From contig CP075492.1 in the NCBI GenBank assembly GCA_021613535.1, forward strand, positions 6,014,001-6,078,000: DNA of 64,000 nucleotides, read 5' to 3'. How positions within the stretch are numbered: position 1 is the stretch's first letter; each line of letters starts with the position of its first letter. The translations under genes and the position numbers were made by a program. The stretch comes from Adineta vaga (lineage: Eukaryota; Rotifera). A model generated the notes under the pieces. The model saw only the letters and a program-made list of their open reading frames with translations, ran no database searches and was not told the DNA's origin. Below are positions 26,627 through 38,323 of this stretch, piece after piece.

Positions 26627-27092
26627 CTAATAACCACAAGTCTTCAAATATTCACCGATCTTATTGGTTGCGCTCACTAACATTTCGGGTTTTTGATTGA
26701 TACCAATTGATACAATATAAGCTACAAAGAAATTCAAGGAAACATAACGAAAAATAAGTTGATTTCTATAGGTTTACCTTGATTTAATTTCATAATAACC
26801 ATTCCATCAGCACCTTTTCGTAATATAGCAAAATTGTCTTGATTACGAATGAAAATATATTTTTCGCTATTCACCATAATGCCGGTGGGTTGAGCGGAAA
26901 ATGCTTTGGAAAAGTCGTCTTTGATATTATCAATTGTCTAGAGAAAGAATTTCATTCAAGAATTTCAATCTAGTGTTGACTTACTGGAAAGCTTGCAGAT
27001 GCAGCCCATTTAGATCCATCATGACCAAATATTCCGGCATGTGTAATGCCTTGACTTGTCAAATTTGTTATGTAGTCAGTCCAGCCTGCCAT
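26627..27092 (-). CDS. PFN: Profilin
   Basis: Three exons, 26985-27092, 26778-26937 and 26627-26721, too short for simple ORF calling, encode 120 residues. The N-terminus AGWTDYITNL, with its conserved Trp, is the polyproline-binding helix. The middle has GHDGSKWAAS and the C-terminus ends IGEYLKTCGY, all hallmarks of profilin, the actin-monomer and polyproline binding protein. Phases agree at both junctions (0 and 1). An acceptor TTAG lies nine bases before the ATG at 27092, so a 5' UTR exon or spliced leader is possible. It is slightly shorter than the 126-140 residues common in animals. Confidence 0.93.
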
Positions 27093-28009
27093 GTCTTCTA
27101 TCTAACGGAATAGTGAATAAATTTTATTTGTTCGTATTTATCAATGATGATAATAATAAGACACTGTTGAGTGTTTGTTAACAATCTAGAAGCAAAAAAT
27201 AAATGTATAATGACTACAAAGAAAAAGTAGAGATAAGCAAGTGAAATAACAATAACAACCGTAAAAAAAGATAGTAGATGGTACTTCATGTCGTTTGAAA
27301 GTTATGGCGAATGATAAGGAAAAGAGAATCTGTGTACACAATGATAAAATTTTACATTATTCCTACGTGCACAATGAAAAAAAAAGGAGACAAAATACAT
27401 CGTGTTTTAAATAGATCGATGTGATTCATCGAAGGGTATTTTTTAAATTTTGAAACGACGAGAAAGGGAAGAAATTGTTTTGAATGATTTTTAGTAAATC
27501 ACATTCAACACAAAAAAAATATCATACTAAGAGTAAATAGTGTCGAGGTATTCATACCCTATGCATATGAAGAATATTTCGACATGCAAAAAAAAATCTA
27601 CCATATATGTTTTGCTTTTCGTCCTCTTCTACACTCGTGGCGACGGTGAATAGACATGTAACAATTGTAAAGATAACAAAATAAAAAAAAACTAATCGGA
27701 CATCGAATAGAAACAGCTGGCTGTAAACGATGAATCATGAAAGCGACATCTATTCGTATGAAAATTGCTATGAATGAAATCTGATTTTTATTTATTGATA
27801 GATTTTTAAGAAAAAATATTTGTCAAAAGAAAAATTTCAGACTATGAAATCATAAATTTAATTGGTTCTCCAATTGAATTTTGAACCATCCGCTGTCTGC
27901 ATGTATGCCTCTTTTCTCTTTCCTATTGATTTGAGATATTTATGTTTAGTTTATTCTTTTCTACGGATTATTGACAAATTGCTTTGTTTTTAAGAGAAAT
28001 AATATAGAA
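27093..28009. other. Divergent intergenic region
   Basis: Between profilin (minus) and importin (plus). The minus ORF at 27098-27289 encodes a hydrophobic string and ends at the acceptor before the profilin start. It is more likely 5' UTR/intron of profilin than a gene. Confidence 0.45.
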
Positions 28010-31000
28010 ATGGATCTTATTCCGGTAGTTGAAGCACTTCAAGCTACACTTTCACCTCAATTACGTAAACAAGCCGAAGAGAAACTTACTCAAGTAGGAT
28101 TAGATTTTTGTTTCCTAGAATTTTTTTTTCTTTTCATTGATCTTTAGATCTGCAAAACAACTGGTTTTCTCCCATGCCTTATTCAAATTATTCTCAATGA
28201 ACAATGTGATATGGGAGCTAGACAAGCTGGTAACAAAACTTGAAAGTTTTATACTCGAAAAATCAAACGTTCTCATTTCCTAGGAGCAATTTATTTAAAA
28301 AATCATGTCAATACTTATTGGTCGGATTATAATGAACCAAGTGTAGATCCAGATATAATTACTTTGGCAAATGCAGTTAGTGCTAATATTAGTCCAGCAG
28401 TTGGTGATAATACACAAAAATTATTTGTTATCTCCGATCCGGATAAAGAATATCTTCGAAATGTTCTTATTGATGCTATTATACGTACTAAAGATCCATT
28501 GAGGTAAATAACACTTATCTTTCTATAAATAGAAAAAAAGAAATCTTTTCAAATTCAGATGTCAATTGATTACAGCATCTGGCACAATGATAAAAAGTGA
28601 TTTTCCATCGAAATGGCCACAATTTATCAATCAAATCCATACATGTCTTTCGACGGATAACATCGATGCATGGGAAAGTGCACTACTTGTGTTCTATACA
28701 CTTGTTCAACATTATGAGTATGCATTATTCAATTGTCAAGATGAAAACAAAAACCATTTGATATATTTTCATTTCAAATTTAGATACAAGAAAACGGAAG
28801 ATCGAGGTCCAATGGATGAAGTGATGAATATCGTTTTACCACATCTTCATCAACGTTTTATGCACTTATTTGCTCATAATGATTCCGATCAATCAGCACT
28901 TATACAAAAACAAATCTTAAAAATCTTTCATTCATATACACAAGTATATCTAAATCATGAATGTTTCATTTGAGAAAAAAGGATATCTTTTAGCTTCATC
29001 TAAATTTTCGTGTATTACCAACACAAACAATGGCTACATGGCTTGATACATGTTGTGCAATGCTTGAACGACATTTACCTGAACGATTAAATGTACTTGA
29101 TGAAGAAGATCGACCAGAACATCCATGGTGGAAATGTAAAAAATGGGCATTACATATTCTTATTCGAACATTTGAAAGGTTTGATATTTGAATGAATATG
29201 ATTGAGATAAGAATTTTATTTTGAATGTTTAGACATGGATCACCAGCAAATTTACCTAAAGGTCAATCACCGGATAGAATTGAATTTGCAAATTTCTATC
29301 TAAAAGGTTTTTCCGGTATGAATCAATCGATTTCTCGTTTGAGATAAAGAGTAATAGAAGAGAATTTGTCTTTCTAGGAAAAGTTATTGGTCTTGTTTTT
29401 GGTATTCTTGAAGCTTATAGACAGAAAGTTTATGTATCACCACGTGTTCTACAACTTTCATTGAACTATTTACGTGAAAGGTAATTTTTTGTGATAAACA
29501 AATCAATAATATAGAAGAAAAAAACAATTCTTATTTTTAGTGTTCGCCATGCATTTTCATGGAAAATTATGCAAGATCATGTTGTTGTACTTATACAAGA
29601 TATTATTTATCCACTATTATGTATTAATGATGATGATATAGAATTATTTAACGATGAACCAGTAGAATTTGTTCGTGCACGACTCGGTTTGTTACATTTC
29701 TTTGTTGTACAAATCTCTATACACATGATTTCATTTAGACATATTGGATGAATATGTTAGTCCTGTTTCGGCTGCTGAATTATTTCTTGCTGATGCTGTA
29801 GCAAAACGTAAAGATGTTTTAATGAAAACTGTTTCTTTTCTCGGCACCATAATCCATAATGATGGAATAACTATTAAACAAAAAGATGGCATTTTACATA
29901 TGTTAGGCGTTATCGGTAATGTTCTTATTAAGAAGAAAGCATTTGCAAATCAATTAGAAAATATGATTGTTCAATATTTATTTCCTGAATTACAAAGTCA
30001 AACAGCATTTTTACGTGCACGTGCTTGTTATGCATTGAGAAATTTTTCGAAACTTGAATATACAAATCCAGATAATTCAGTACGATGTTTAACATATTTA
30101 ATAAATTGTTTATGTAATGATGTTTCATTACCAGTTAAAGTTGAAGCAGCCATGGCATTGAATTTATTCATGTCTGATACCGAAACGGGAGAGAAAGGCA
30201 AAGCAATTATTATTCCACATCTTCAAATAATTGTTATGCGTATTATTGAAATCATTCGTCAAACAGAAATTGATGATATGATGATTGTTCTACAGAAAAT
30301 AGTTGGATTATTTGATCAAGAATTACAACCCATTGCTGTACAAATGACCTCGCAATTAGTTGATTTTTTTAAACATGTTGTTTGTTCAGAGAATACACCA
30401 AGTGATGAAAGTAAAGCGGAAGAACGAACAGTTGCAGCAATGGGTGTATTAAATACGTTGGATACAATTGTTAGTTGTATGGGAGAAAAACCAGAACTTT
30501 TATCACAAATTGAACAAATTATTTATGAAGCTATTCTTCTCGTATTACGCGATGGTATTCTTGATTTTTATGAAGAAATTTTAACATTAATTGATACATT
30601 AACTATAAATACAGTCAGTCCGTTAATGTGGCAAGTATTTTATTTAATTAAAGAAGCATTCTTTCGTGATGCAGCTGATTATTTTGCAGGTAAGATTATT
30701 TATAATCTTTTGAATTTGACATATTTATATGATAATTTGTTTTTCAAAGAAATTATGAATTGTTTACATAATTATATTGTTAATGATACACCCTCGTTTC
30801 TATCACAACCAGATCGAATTGAAACAGTTTTTGAAATGTGTAAACATGTTAGTAGACTTACAGATAATAAGATTTCATTTGAATGTTTTGAATATAGGTT
30901 ATTGTTAATGATTTGGGTGAAGATTCAGAAGCACATGCCGTGAAATTAATTGAAGTTATCATTCTTCAATGTCAAGATAATATGAGTGTTGTAAGTTGTT

Positions 31001-32191
31001 GATTGTATGAAAGAATCAAATGAAATGTTTTTCTTATTTTACTCAGGCACTTCCAGCAATCGTTCAACTGATTGCACAACGTTTTCAACGAGAAATTATC
31101 ACTAGTGAATTACGTCTTATGCTTCTTCAAGTTTTCATAGTTATTCTATGGCTTAATCCGGATCGATTTTTTCAAACATTAAATACTGTTGCAGCGAATG
31201 ATCCAAGTACTCAAACTGTTATAGGTAATTTTTTCAATCGATGGATGACTGATTCAGAATCATTTGCTGGTATTCATGATCGTCGTGTTTGTGCACTGGG
31301 CCTTTGTACACTACTTCGAATTGATGCGAAATACTATTCAGCAATATCAAATATTGTACCGAAGATTTTACCAAATTGTATTCATACATATCAAGGTTTA
31401 ATAAAAACTTATCAACACAATGAAGAAGATAGTGATGATGACTCGAATGATGATGATGATTCTGTACCGAGTGGTAAGAAAACAAGAGAAGGAAAAATAA
31501 GAGCGAGAGAGAGAGTTTTAATGATATTTATTTTTAGAAATTGATGACGGTGATGATGAGAATATTGAACATGACGATGATTTTCTAGGAAAACTGAAAG
31601 GAAAAGTATGTTTAGAAGTTTTAAAAAATGGTTTGATTATTTTCATTGGTATTTAGGTTCCTGACCATGAAATGTCTGGTGATGGAGTTGGAGATAATAA
31701 TGATGACGATGATGATGATGATGGCAGTGATTTTGATATTGATGAGACTGATCTTGAATCATATTCAACAATACTCGAAGTGAATGAAGATATTGATGAA
31801 TTTCAAATTTTTTGTCAATGTTTACAACGTAAACACAACTTTTAGAAGAAATTATATACTGATTAATCTATTTCTTGCTCTTTTTGTTTTGTTATAGAAC
31901 TTCAATCGGATACAACTGGTTATAATCAAGCATTATTACAAAACCTTACAGCCGAACAACGAACACAAATTCAAAATATAATTCATTATGCTGAAAAACG
32001 AAAACAAGAAAAAGGTAAGATAAAAGAGAAATATGCCCATAGAAAAATACCGCATGTTTAATTGATTTATAGAATCCAATAAACTTCGTGAAGCGGGTGG
32101 TTACAATTTTACCCAATCATCAATGGCTGGTCAACCACTTAATCTTAACTTCGGTGGTTCAGTGAATTCTCCATTTCAAAATTCGAAATGA
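28010..32191 (+). CDS. IPO7: Importin-7/8 (importin-beta family nuclear transport receptor)
   Basis: Seventeen exons: 28010-28093, 28148-28229, 28284-28503, 28559-28717, 28784-28943, 28994-29178, 29233-29315, 29378-29480, 29541-29686, 29739-30689, 30750-30847, 30898-30990, 31047-31473, 31538-31605, 31657-31828, 31898-32014 and 32073-32191. They join in phase to 1088 residues (human IPO7 has 1038). Signatures include RKQAEEKL and GAIYLKNHV in the N-terminal RanGTP-binding HEAT repeats, SDFPSKWPQF, RARACYALRNFS, HDRRVCALGLCTL, the acidic Asp-rich loop (31430-31745) and the FG-like tail GGYNFTQSS with NLNFGG. IPO7/8 carries ribosomal proteins, histones and SMADs into the nucleus. Three introns (28718-28783, 30690-30749 and the one at 30848-30897) lack stops, which makes plain ORFs look longer than the real exons. 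Confidence 0.93.
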
Positions 32192-32650
32192 TTTTTTTTA
32201 TATTTTTCTCTGTTTTCTTTTCTTTTTTTTTTTGATAACACGTATTACAAACATTAGTTTGACTATCGGTTTTTTACACACAAAGCTATATTGAAAAGTA
32301 AAATGCTACTTTTCTTAATTTGAATACGATGTGAGAGGGAGAAAGAGAAATACAATCTTTTTGCATAGTCGTTGTGTTCGTTACATGTATTTTGACTGTT
32401 AATTTTTGGTGACAGAACGATGTTTTGTTGGTTCTTTATTTAAACAAAAAGTTACAAGAAAAAATTCATTTGAAAGAAAAGCATATTTATTTCGATTATT
32501 TTATGCGAAAGAAAGACATTTAGTGATAAGATAAAGTTCTATGGGCTGAGTTTCTTCGAATTGTTTTACCAGTAATACTTATTTTTTACCAATTCTAGTT
32601 GTAATCATGCATGCAGTGAGCGATTGATCACATAATATCAGCGGTAAGCG
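32192..32650. other. Intergenic spacer
   Basis: About 460 nt of T/A-rich 3' flank of the importin gene and 5' flank of the TPR-transferase gene, both on the plus strand. No other feature seen. Confidence 0.5.
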
Positions 32651-35316
32651 ATGGATTGGAATACGTCATAGTTGTATCAACAGTTTGAGAACACAGCATT
32701 TAAGCGACGAAATAAAACTGTTGTTTGGTTGGATGACAAAAATAATGAAAACAACGTAGATTGTAAAAATATGATCGGACAGATACATCGTGTTGTGAGT
32801 GTCAGTCAAAGGTTCACTGATATCGACCGATGCATCGATTTTATTACCGAAAATCATTACAAAAATATTATTATGATTATCTCTCATGCAGCATATCAAA
32901 ATATTATCGCATTAATACATGATATCGCTGTAATCAGTAGTATCCTAATTTGGTGTCGCGATCAGAAGCGAGATGAAGAATGGACGAAGCAATGGTATAA
33001 GATAAAAGATGTTACTATGGATATTTCATCGATATGCAATTGTCTCAAACAAATAGCTCCTTATAAACCAGATGGTGTACCTATTAGTTTCGTACCTACA
33101 AATGAAGATAATATGTTTGATAAAAGCTTTTGTCGATTAGATCCGATATTCATTTATACCCAAATTTTGAAAGAGATTTTGTTAACTATTACCTTTGAGC
33201 AATATCAAATCAAGCGATTTATTGATTTTTGTTGTAGTTCCTTTAGTGATGATGATACAAGAATAGCTACTTTTAAACAAATCGAAGAAAATTATCATAC
33301 CAGAACTCCTATCTGGTGGTATACATCCAATAGCTTTCTCTATCAATCTCTGAATCATGCATTACGAGAATGGATGTAGACATGATCATTCGCATGGGTT
33401 TTTTCATCAATGACCTACATAATGATATTGAACGATTACATCAAGAAAAATCTGTTAATCATTCTCATGATGAACCTTTCTTACTTTATCGTGGACACGG
33501 TTTAGCTAAACGAGTTCTTAGTCAAATGGCAAAAACCAAAGATGGCTTTCTATCATTCAATACTTTTCTATCCACTAGTAAAAGACATGACGTGGCCCTA
33601 GCCTTTGCAGAAAGTACTCCAGCGGATCACAATTTTGTCGAGATTCTGTTCGTCATAAGAGTTGATCCATCTCAATCAACAACTCCCTTTGCTTCTATTG
33701 ACACTGTCAGTCATTTTTGTCATGAACATGAAGTTCTCTTCTCTATGCATACGCTTTTTCGTGTCACTAATATTAAGTTACTGGATGGAAGTGATGATAT
33801 ATTCGAAATTGACTTGATTCTAACTAGCCATGACGACAGAAATTTATGCGCACTTACCAATAGAATCAGAGAAGAACTTACGTCTAACGTTCAAGGGTGG
33901 CCTCGTTTAGCCGCAGCATTATTCAAAATGGATCAGTTCAACAGCGCAAAAGAAGTTTATAAATATTTACTTGCTCAAACAACAAATGAAATTGAAATGG
34001 CTTTCATTTATCACCAACTTGGAATTATTAAAAGTAAAGAAGCAAAAAATCAAAAACAAATAAGAACTACTACAATGACCTTCGAAAGTCATCAAGATTA
34101 TCCTTCTTCGAGTGATTCTCACTTCCATATACCAAATCAAAGCGTTGTTAATGCATCTTGTGAGTTAAAGGAACATCCGGAAGAACAACTTCTTCATCCC
34201 CATCCATCCCATATCGCTATGTTTTATAATAACCGTGGCAATATTCATCATGATATGGATGATTACATGAAAGCACTTTCATATTATGAAAAAGCTTTGG
34301 AAATTCAACTGGAATCGTTTCCTTTAAATCATGCCGATTTGATCACTTCTTACAATAATATTGGTGCAGTGCATCATGACATGGGCAGTTACCAAGAAGC
34401 ACTGGTATCTTACAGCAACGCTTTGAAACTTCTAATGCAATCTCATCTTTCTGATCATTGTAGTCTGGCTACTGCTCATAATAACATTGGAAATGTGTAT
34501 TACAATATGGGAAACTATTCGGATGCACTTTCAGCTCATGAGACAGCTCTGGAAATTCAGCAACAATCACTTAATTTCGATCATCCTAGTTTAGCTGTGT
34601 CCTACAGCTATATCGGTAATGTTTATCTCGCCACAGATGACCTTTCGAAAGCACTTTCGGCTTACAAAAAGAGACTGGTAATTCGTAAACGAACACTTCC
34701 TTCAAATCATCCTGATCTGACTGCTTCCTATACTAACATTGGTAACGTGTATTGTCGTACTAATGACCAGTCAAAAGTTTTGTTAACTTACAAGAAAAGT
34801 CTATTTATTTCTGAAAAATCACTTCCTCCGGATCATCCTGACTTAGATGCTTGTTACATTAAAATCTGTAGCACTCTTTCCAAGAACACTATGTATTTTA
34901 AGCGAAACTCACCCGACAAAAAAGATTATTGGATTTCACAAAAACTGTCTCTTGCAAGAAACAAACTCATGGACGATTTACCGAAGGAAATGTATCAAGC
35001 TTCTCTCCGCGAAAACGGTTATTTGAATGAAAATCTCATTCATTTGAGTCGTTTAATAATTAATCTACAATCATTCTATCCAAAACTTGATGATCTAGAT
35101 TTTACTCATAAAAACATAACTCGTGGATATTCGAGCACGACCAACTCTTCAAAAGCGTTTTCACTTTATAAAAATTCCAACAGCACTCAACCACATATGA
35201 TTTCTATCAATCATCCTACTCAGAAAGTTCCTGGCTTGAAGTTCAAGAAGCAGAAAATGACAGAAATCTTATTAGCTAAAGGCAAAACGAAAACAGAAAC
35301 CTTGTTACCACTATGA
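32651..35316 (+). pseudogene. TPR-repeat ADP-ribosyltransferase gene with a frameshift (pseudogene or assembly error)
   Basis: Two overlapping frames, 32672-33379 and 33370-35316, together match one intron-poor bdelloid gene type. The first gives the N-terminal domain (FENTAFKRRNKTVVWLDD, EEWTKQW). The second gives an arginine-type ADP-ribosyltransferase fold with its R-S-E elements (LLYRGHG, FLSTSK, and EHE before VLFS). Five 42-residue kinesin-light-chain-like TPRs (YNNIGNVYY, DHPSL pattern) follow at about 34205-34850, then a basic tail. The frame changes at about 33369-33375, where one base is missing from a short A run just before the conserved MDVDMIIRMGFF. At the 5' end an ATG at 32651 is followed after six codons by an in-frame TAG (32669-32671), which could also be a splice acceptor. 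The likely intact role is mono-ADP-ribosylation directed by TPR-bound partners, which is inferred. The coding sequence is otherwise undegraded, so the break is recent or technical. Confidence 0.75.
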
Positions 35317-36811
35317 GGATATTGTTGAATTTTGTTAACCTATCTTTAAACGACTTATTGACGTCAAATTTTCAACTTTATATCACAGACTTAATTGATG
35401 CAGTTCGATTACAACTAAAATGTACTGTTGGATATATATTATTTCTCTGTTCATTGGGCGTACCTCCATGTTTTAAGAGAAAAGATCAGAGAATAAACGT
35501 TTTCTCGAGCTACGCGTTGTTTTTTCATACTGATTCATTTAGATAAAAGAACGTTATTTTTTTTATTTAATGTAGTTATTAGTATTTAATCAAAGGAATT
35601 GGATTCCTTTTTATGTTAAATTAAATATACTATTGCTCGATTTCAAGTCGATCGAAATGCTAAATTACGATGATATTATAAACCAATGCCTTTGGTTGTT
35701 GAATCATGTGAAATTTGTCAATTGATTGACGTTTCATTATTTATATTTAAATCGAGGACAAAGAAAAGCTGATACGATGATACATGGAATCTATAAATAC
35801 CGAAAAGAATTTCGATATTTTCTATGAAATGATTAGAAGTCTATGCGATGCATGTGAATAGTTCTCTCTTTTAGTTTTAGAAAAGAATGATCATCTTCTC
35901 CAAACAATTTTTCATTAAAGAAAAAGAATGCATATGTATATTGCCTCGCGATTGTATAGAAAATAGATGTTTACAAAATACATATATTCATACATTTTAT
36001 TTGAATAAGAAGTATTTTTTCGTTAAGTAATAAAATGACTATATTTTTAAACAAAAAATCTATTGTATTTAAGATGAATAAAAACATTTAAACACTTCTA
36101 TTTGATAATGGGTAAAAGGTATGTACGAATGGTATTTATTTATTCAGTACATGTGAACCTTGCACATACTAAAACATTCAGAACGTTCTGTTTTTGATGT
36201 TTAGCGATGTTCTCATCAATTCTGATTTTACTATTTCATCTTTAATAAAAATCATATAATAACCTTGATCATTTTAATTTCTTTTGCTTCTTTTTTTAAT
36301 CAAATTTTTCGAGACTTTTTTTCTTCATATTTTGATAAACCTACCATTTCGTCGCTTTTGCTCACTTCACCAGCATACATTTAATCCTCTTGAAATCTTG
36401 TTTCTTTTTCTATCAAGAAGTATTCATTTGTTCTTGTTCTACTATTTTTAGCATCATACTATTCTAACAATTGTCAAGTTACTTGACGCATTATGTTTGA
36501 TGGAGAGTAAAGACCACCTACACTGATTCTTCTCGATATACAAACATACACAAGAGAAAATTAACAGAACGAACAAAGTACAAAAAAAACATTAGAAATC
36601 TTAAAATTTCGTTCTTTTCAAATATATTTTATTATGCTGCATGCCAACTACGAAACCTGATCGACAAGTATAATTGACTGACAGATAATTACGTATAATT
36701 ATTGCCTATAAATTAATTAGTCACTCGCATAATAATGCATGACATAAGTATATCTAGAGAACGAATTTTGAATTATATGTTTTCATAATATCGATTCAAA
36801 CTCTAATCCTA
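35317..36811. other. Intergenic region
   Basis: About 1.5 kb of AT-rich sequence. The small ORF at 35313-35546 looks like non-coding extension. No TE or RNA feature noticed. The unseen first exon of the next gene may lie in its right part. Confidence 0.45.
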
Positions 36812-38218
36812 GATCAAACTGTTCTATTACGACCAAAAACGGTATCTGATGGAAGTCGGCCAACATCACGTTGGTCATCATCGAGATTAACAACAGCAAC
36901 AACTCATCAGTCAAATAATTCAGTAACACCATTGACTGTTTCACGAAAAAAATTACAACGACCTACACGAAATAGCCAACAAACATTTGCTAATATGACA
37001 AAGGCGAAACACGAAATGGAAGAGATATTCAAAGATTATTATACAACTAATACGAAAATCGATAAATTTAAACAAACAGTTACTGGTAAAAGCATTAATT
37101 GCTTGTTTTCATTTAAGAATTTCATTTTATTGTTTTATAGGAAAACGTCTTGTTAGTCCACGACAACCACCACCAACACCAGCACCTCCTCAAAATCCTT
37201 TTACAGAAACTTCATCAGATGTTTTCAGAGTTAAACATTGTGTTAGTCGAGAAGATATTAACCTAAACGATCGTCATCGTATGTATCAGTTTGTATTTCT
37301 CTATTTATAATGTCATTGATACTATTGAAGATTATGAATATCAATCGGTTATTAATGAATTCAATAAAGTACCACTAAATTATAAAGATCAAGGTGGAAA
37401 TAATGATAGTCCAATGATTATTCAATCAATAAAAATTCATTTATCAACAGCAGTAGATTCAATACCTTTGAATAGTAATCTCATTACTCCAAAAACTGTT
37501 TCACCTACTCGCTATGATGAATTACCACATGTCAAACTTGCGAATCATACTCAAGATAATTCAATTAATTCTCCTGTACAAAAGAATCCGAAACGAAGTA
37601 AAACAGCATATGGTCATCGTCCAATGTCATTCACAGTTTCATCTTCTATTCCTATAACAGCATATACTCTTGCAAATAATCGAAGAGATCAACTAAACTT
37701 ATCTCCATTATCAACATCCACCTCGAATTCTTCACAAGAACAATCATCACAACATGTTCTTACTGGTACAGCAATGACAACTCATCAACGACCATTAACG
37801 AGATCCCTACAACAGAATCAACGAACAAAATCAAATCTCTCATCACAACAATCATGTATCAAAATTAGGTTTGTTTAACATTCATTTTCAGAACTTTTCA
37901 ATCAAAGACAATAATGATCATTCTTACCGTTTTTAGTTCTTTTTCAAACGAATCAGATGTATCGGAAACTCCTGTACATATTGTAACGCAACCCATTGCA
38001 TCCATTCCATCCAAATGCAGGTAAAAAAGTACATACCTATTCCTCAAATATTTCACTGTTACATCTTTTCTAGTCGATATGTTCTTATTACATTTCCAAA
38101 ACTTCGTACTCGTCATAATATTCCTACATCTGTTGAACGTTTACTTTTACCTGAACGTTTTCCCGTTCTATTTCAAAATATTCTACAGAGTTCTGATCAT
38201 AATCAGAGTCAGAAATAA
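36812..38218 (+). CDS. Ser/Pro/Gln-rich protein, unrecognised (first exon not found)
   Basis: Exons 36812-37085, 37141-37278, 37331-37868, 37937-38020 and 38074-38218 join in one frame and end in TAA. The first visible exon is preceded by CCTAG and has no ATG in frame near its start, so an upstream exon is missing from this model. The protein (about 390 residues) has a basic Ser/Thr-rich start, one charged helix (KAKHEMEEIFKDYY), a Pro-rich stretch (PRQPPPTPAPPQNPF), a long Ser/Thr/Gln-rich section and a more ordered C-terminus with VERLLLPERFPVLFQN. No family is recognised. Five exons with agreeing phases make it a genuine gene. It converges on the RIM-binding protein gene, with stops about 105 nt apart. 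Confidence 0.6.
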
Positions 38219-38323
38219 AAACCATTCGTTCTTTTTTCCTATTTGTCACATTTTTTTTTTCAAAATAAAATTTAATTACAGAAAACGAATACCGGATAAA
38301 AACCTGAGCTATAATAAATTCAT

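Noticed and set aside
27098-27289. Minus ORF with a hydrophobic start, looking like a small secreted or membrane protein
   Set aside because: It ends at the acceptor before the profilin ATG and has T-rich composition typical of intron/UTR; no second support.
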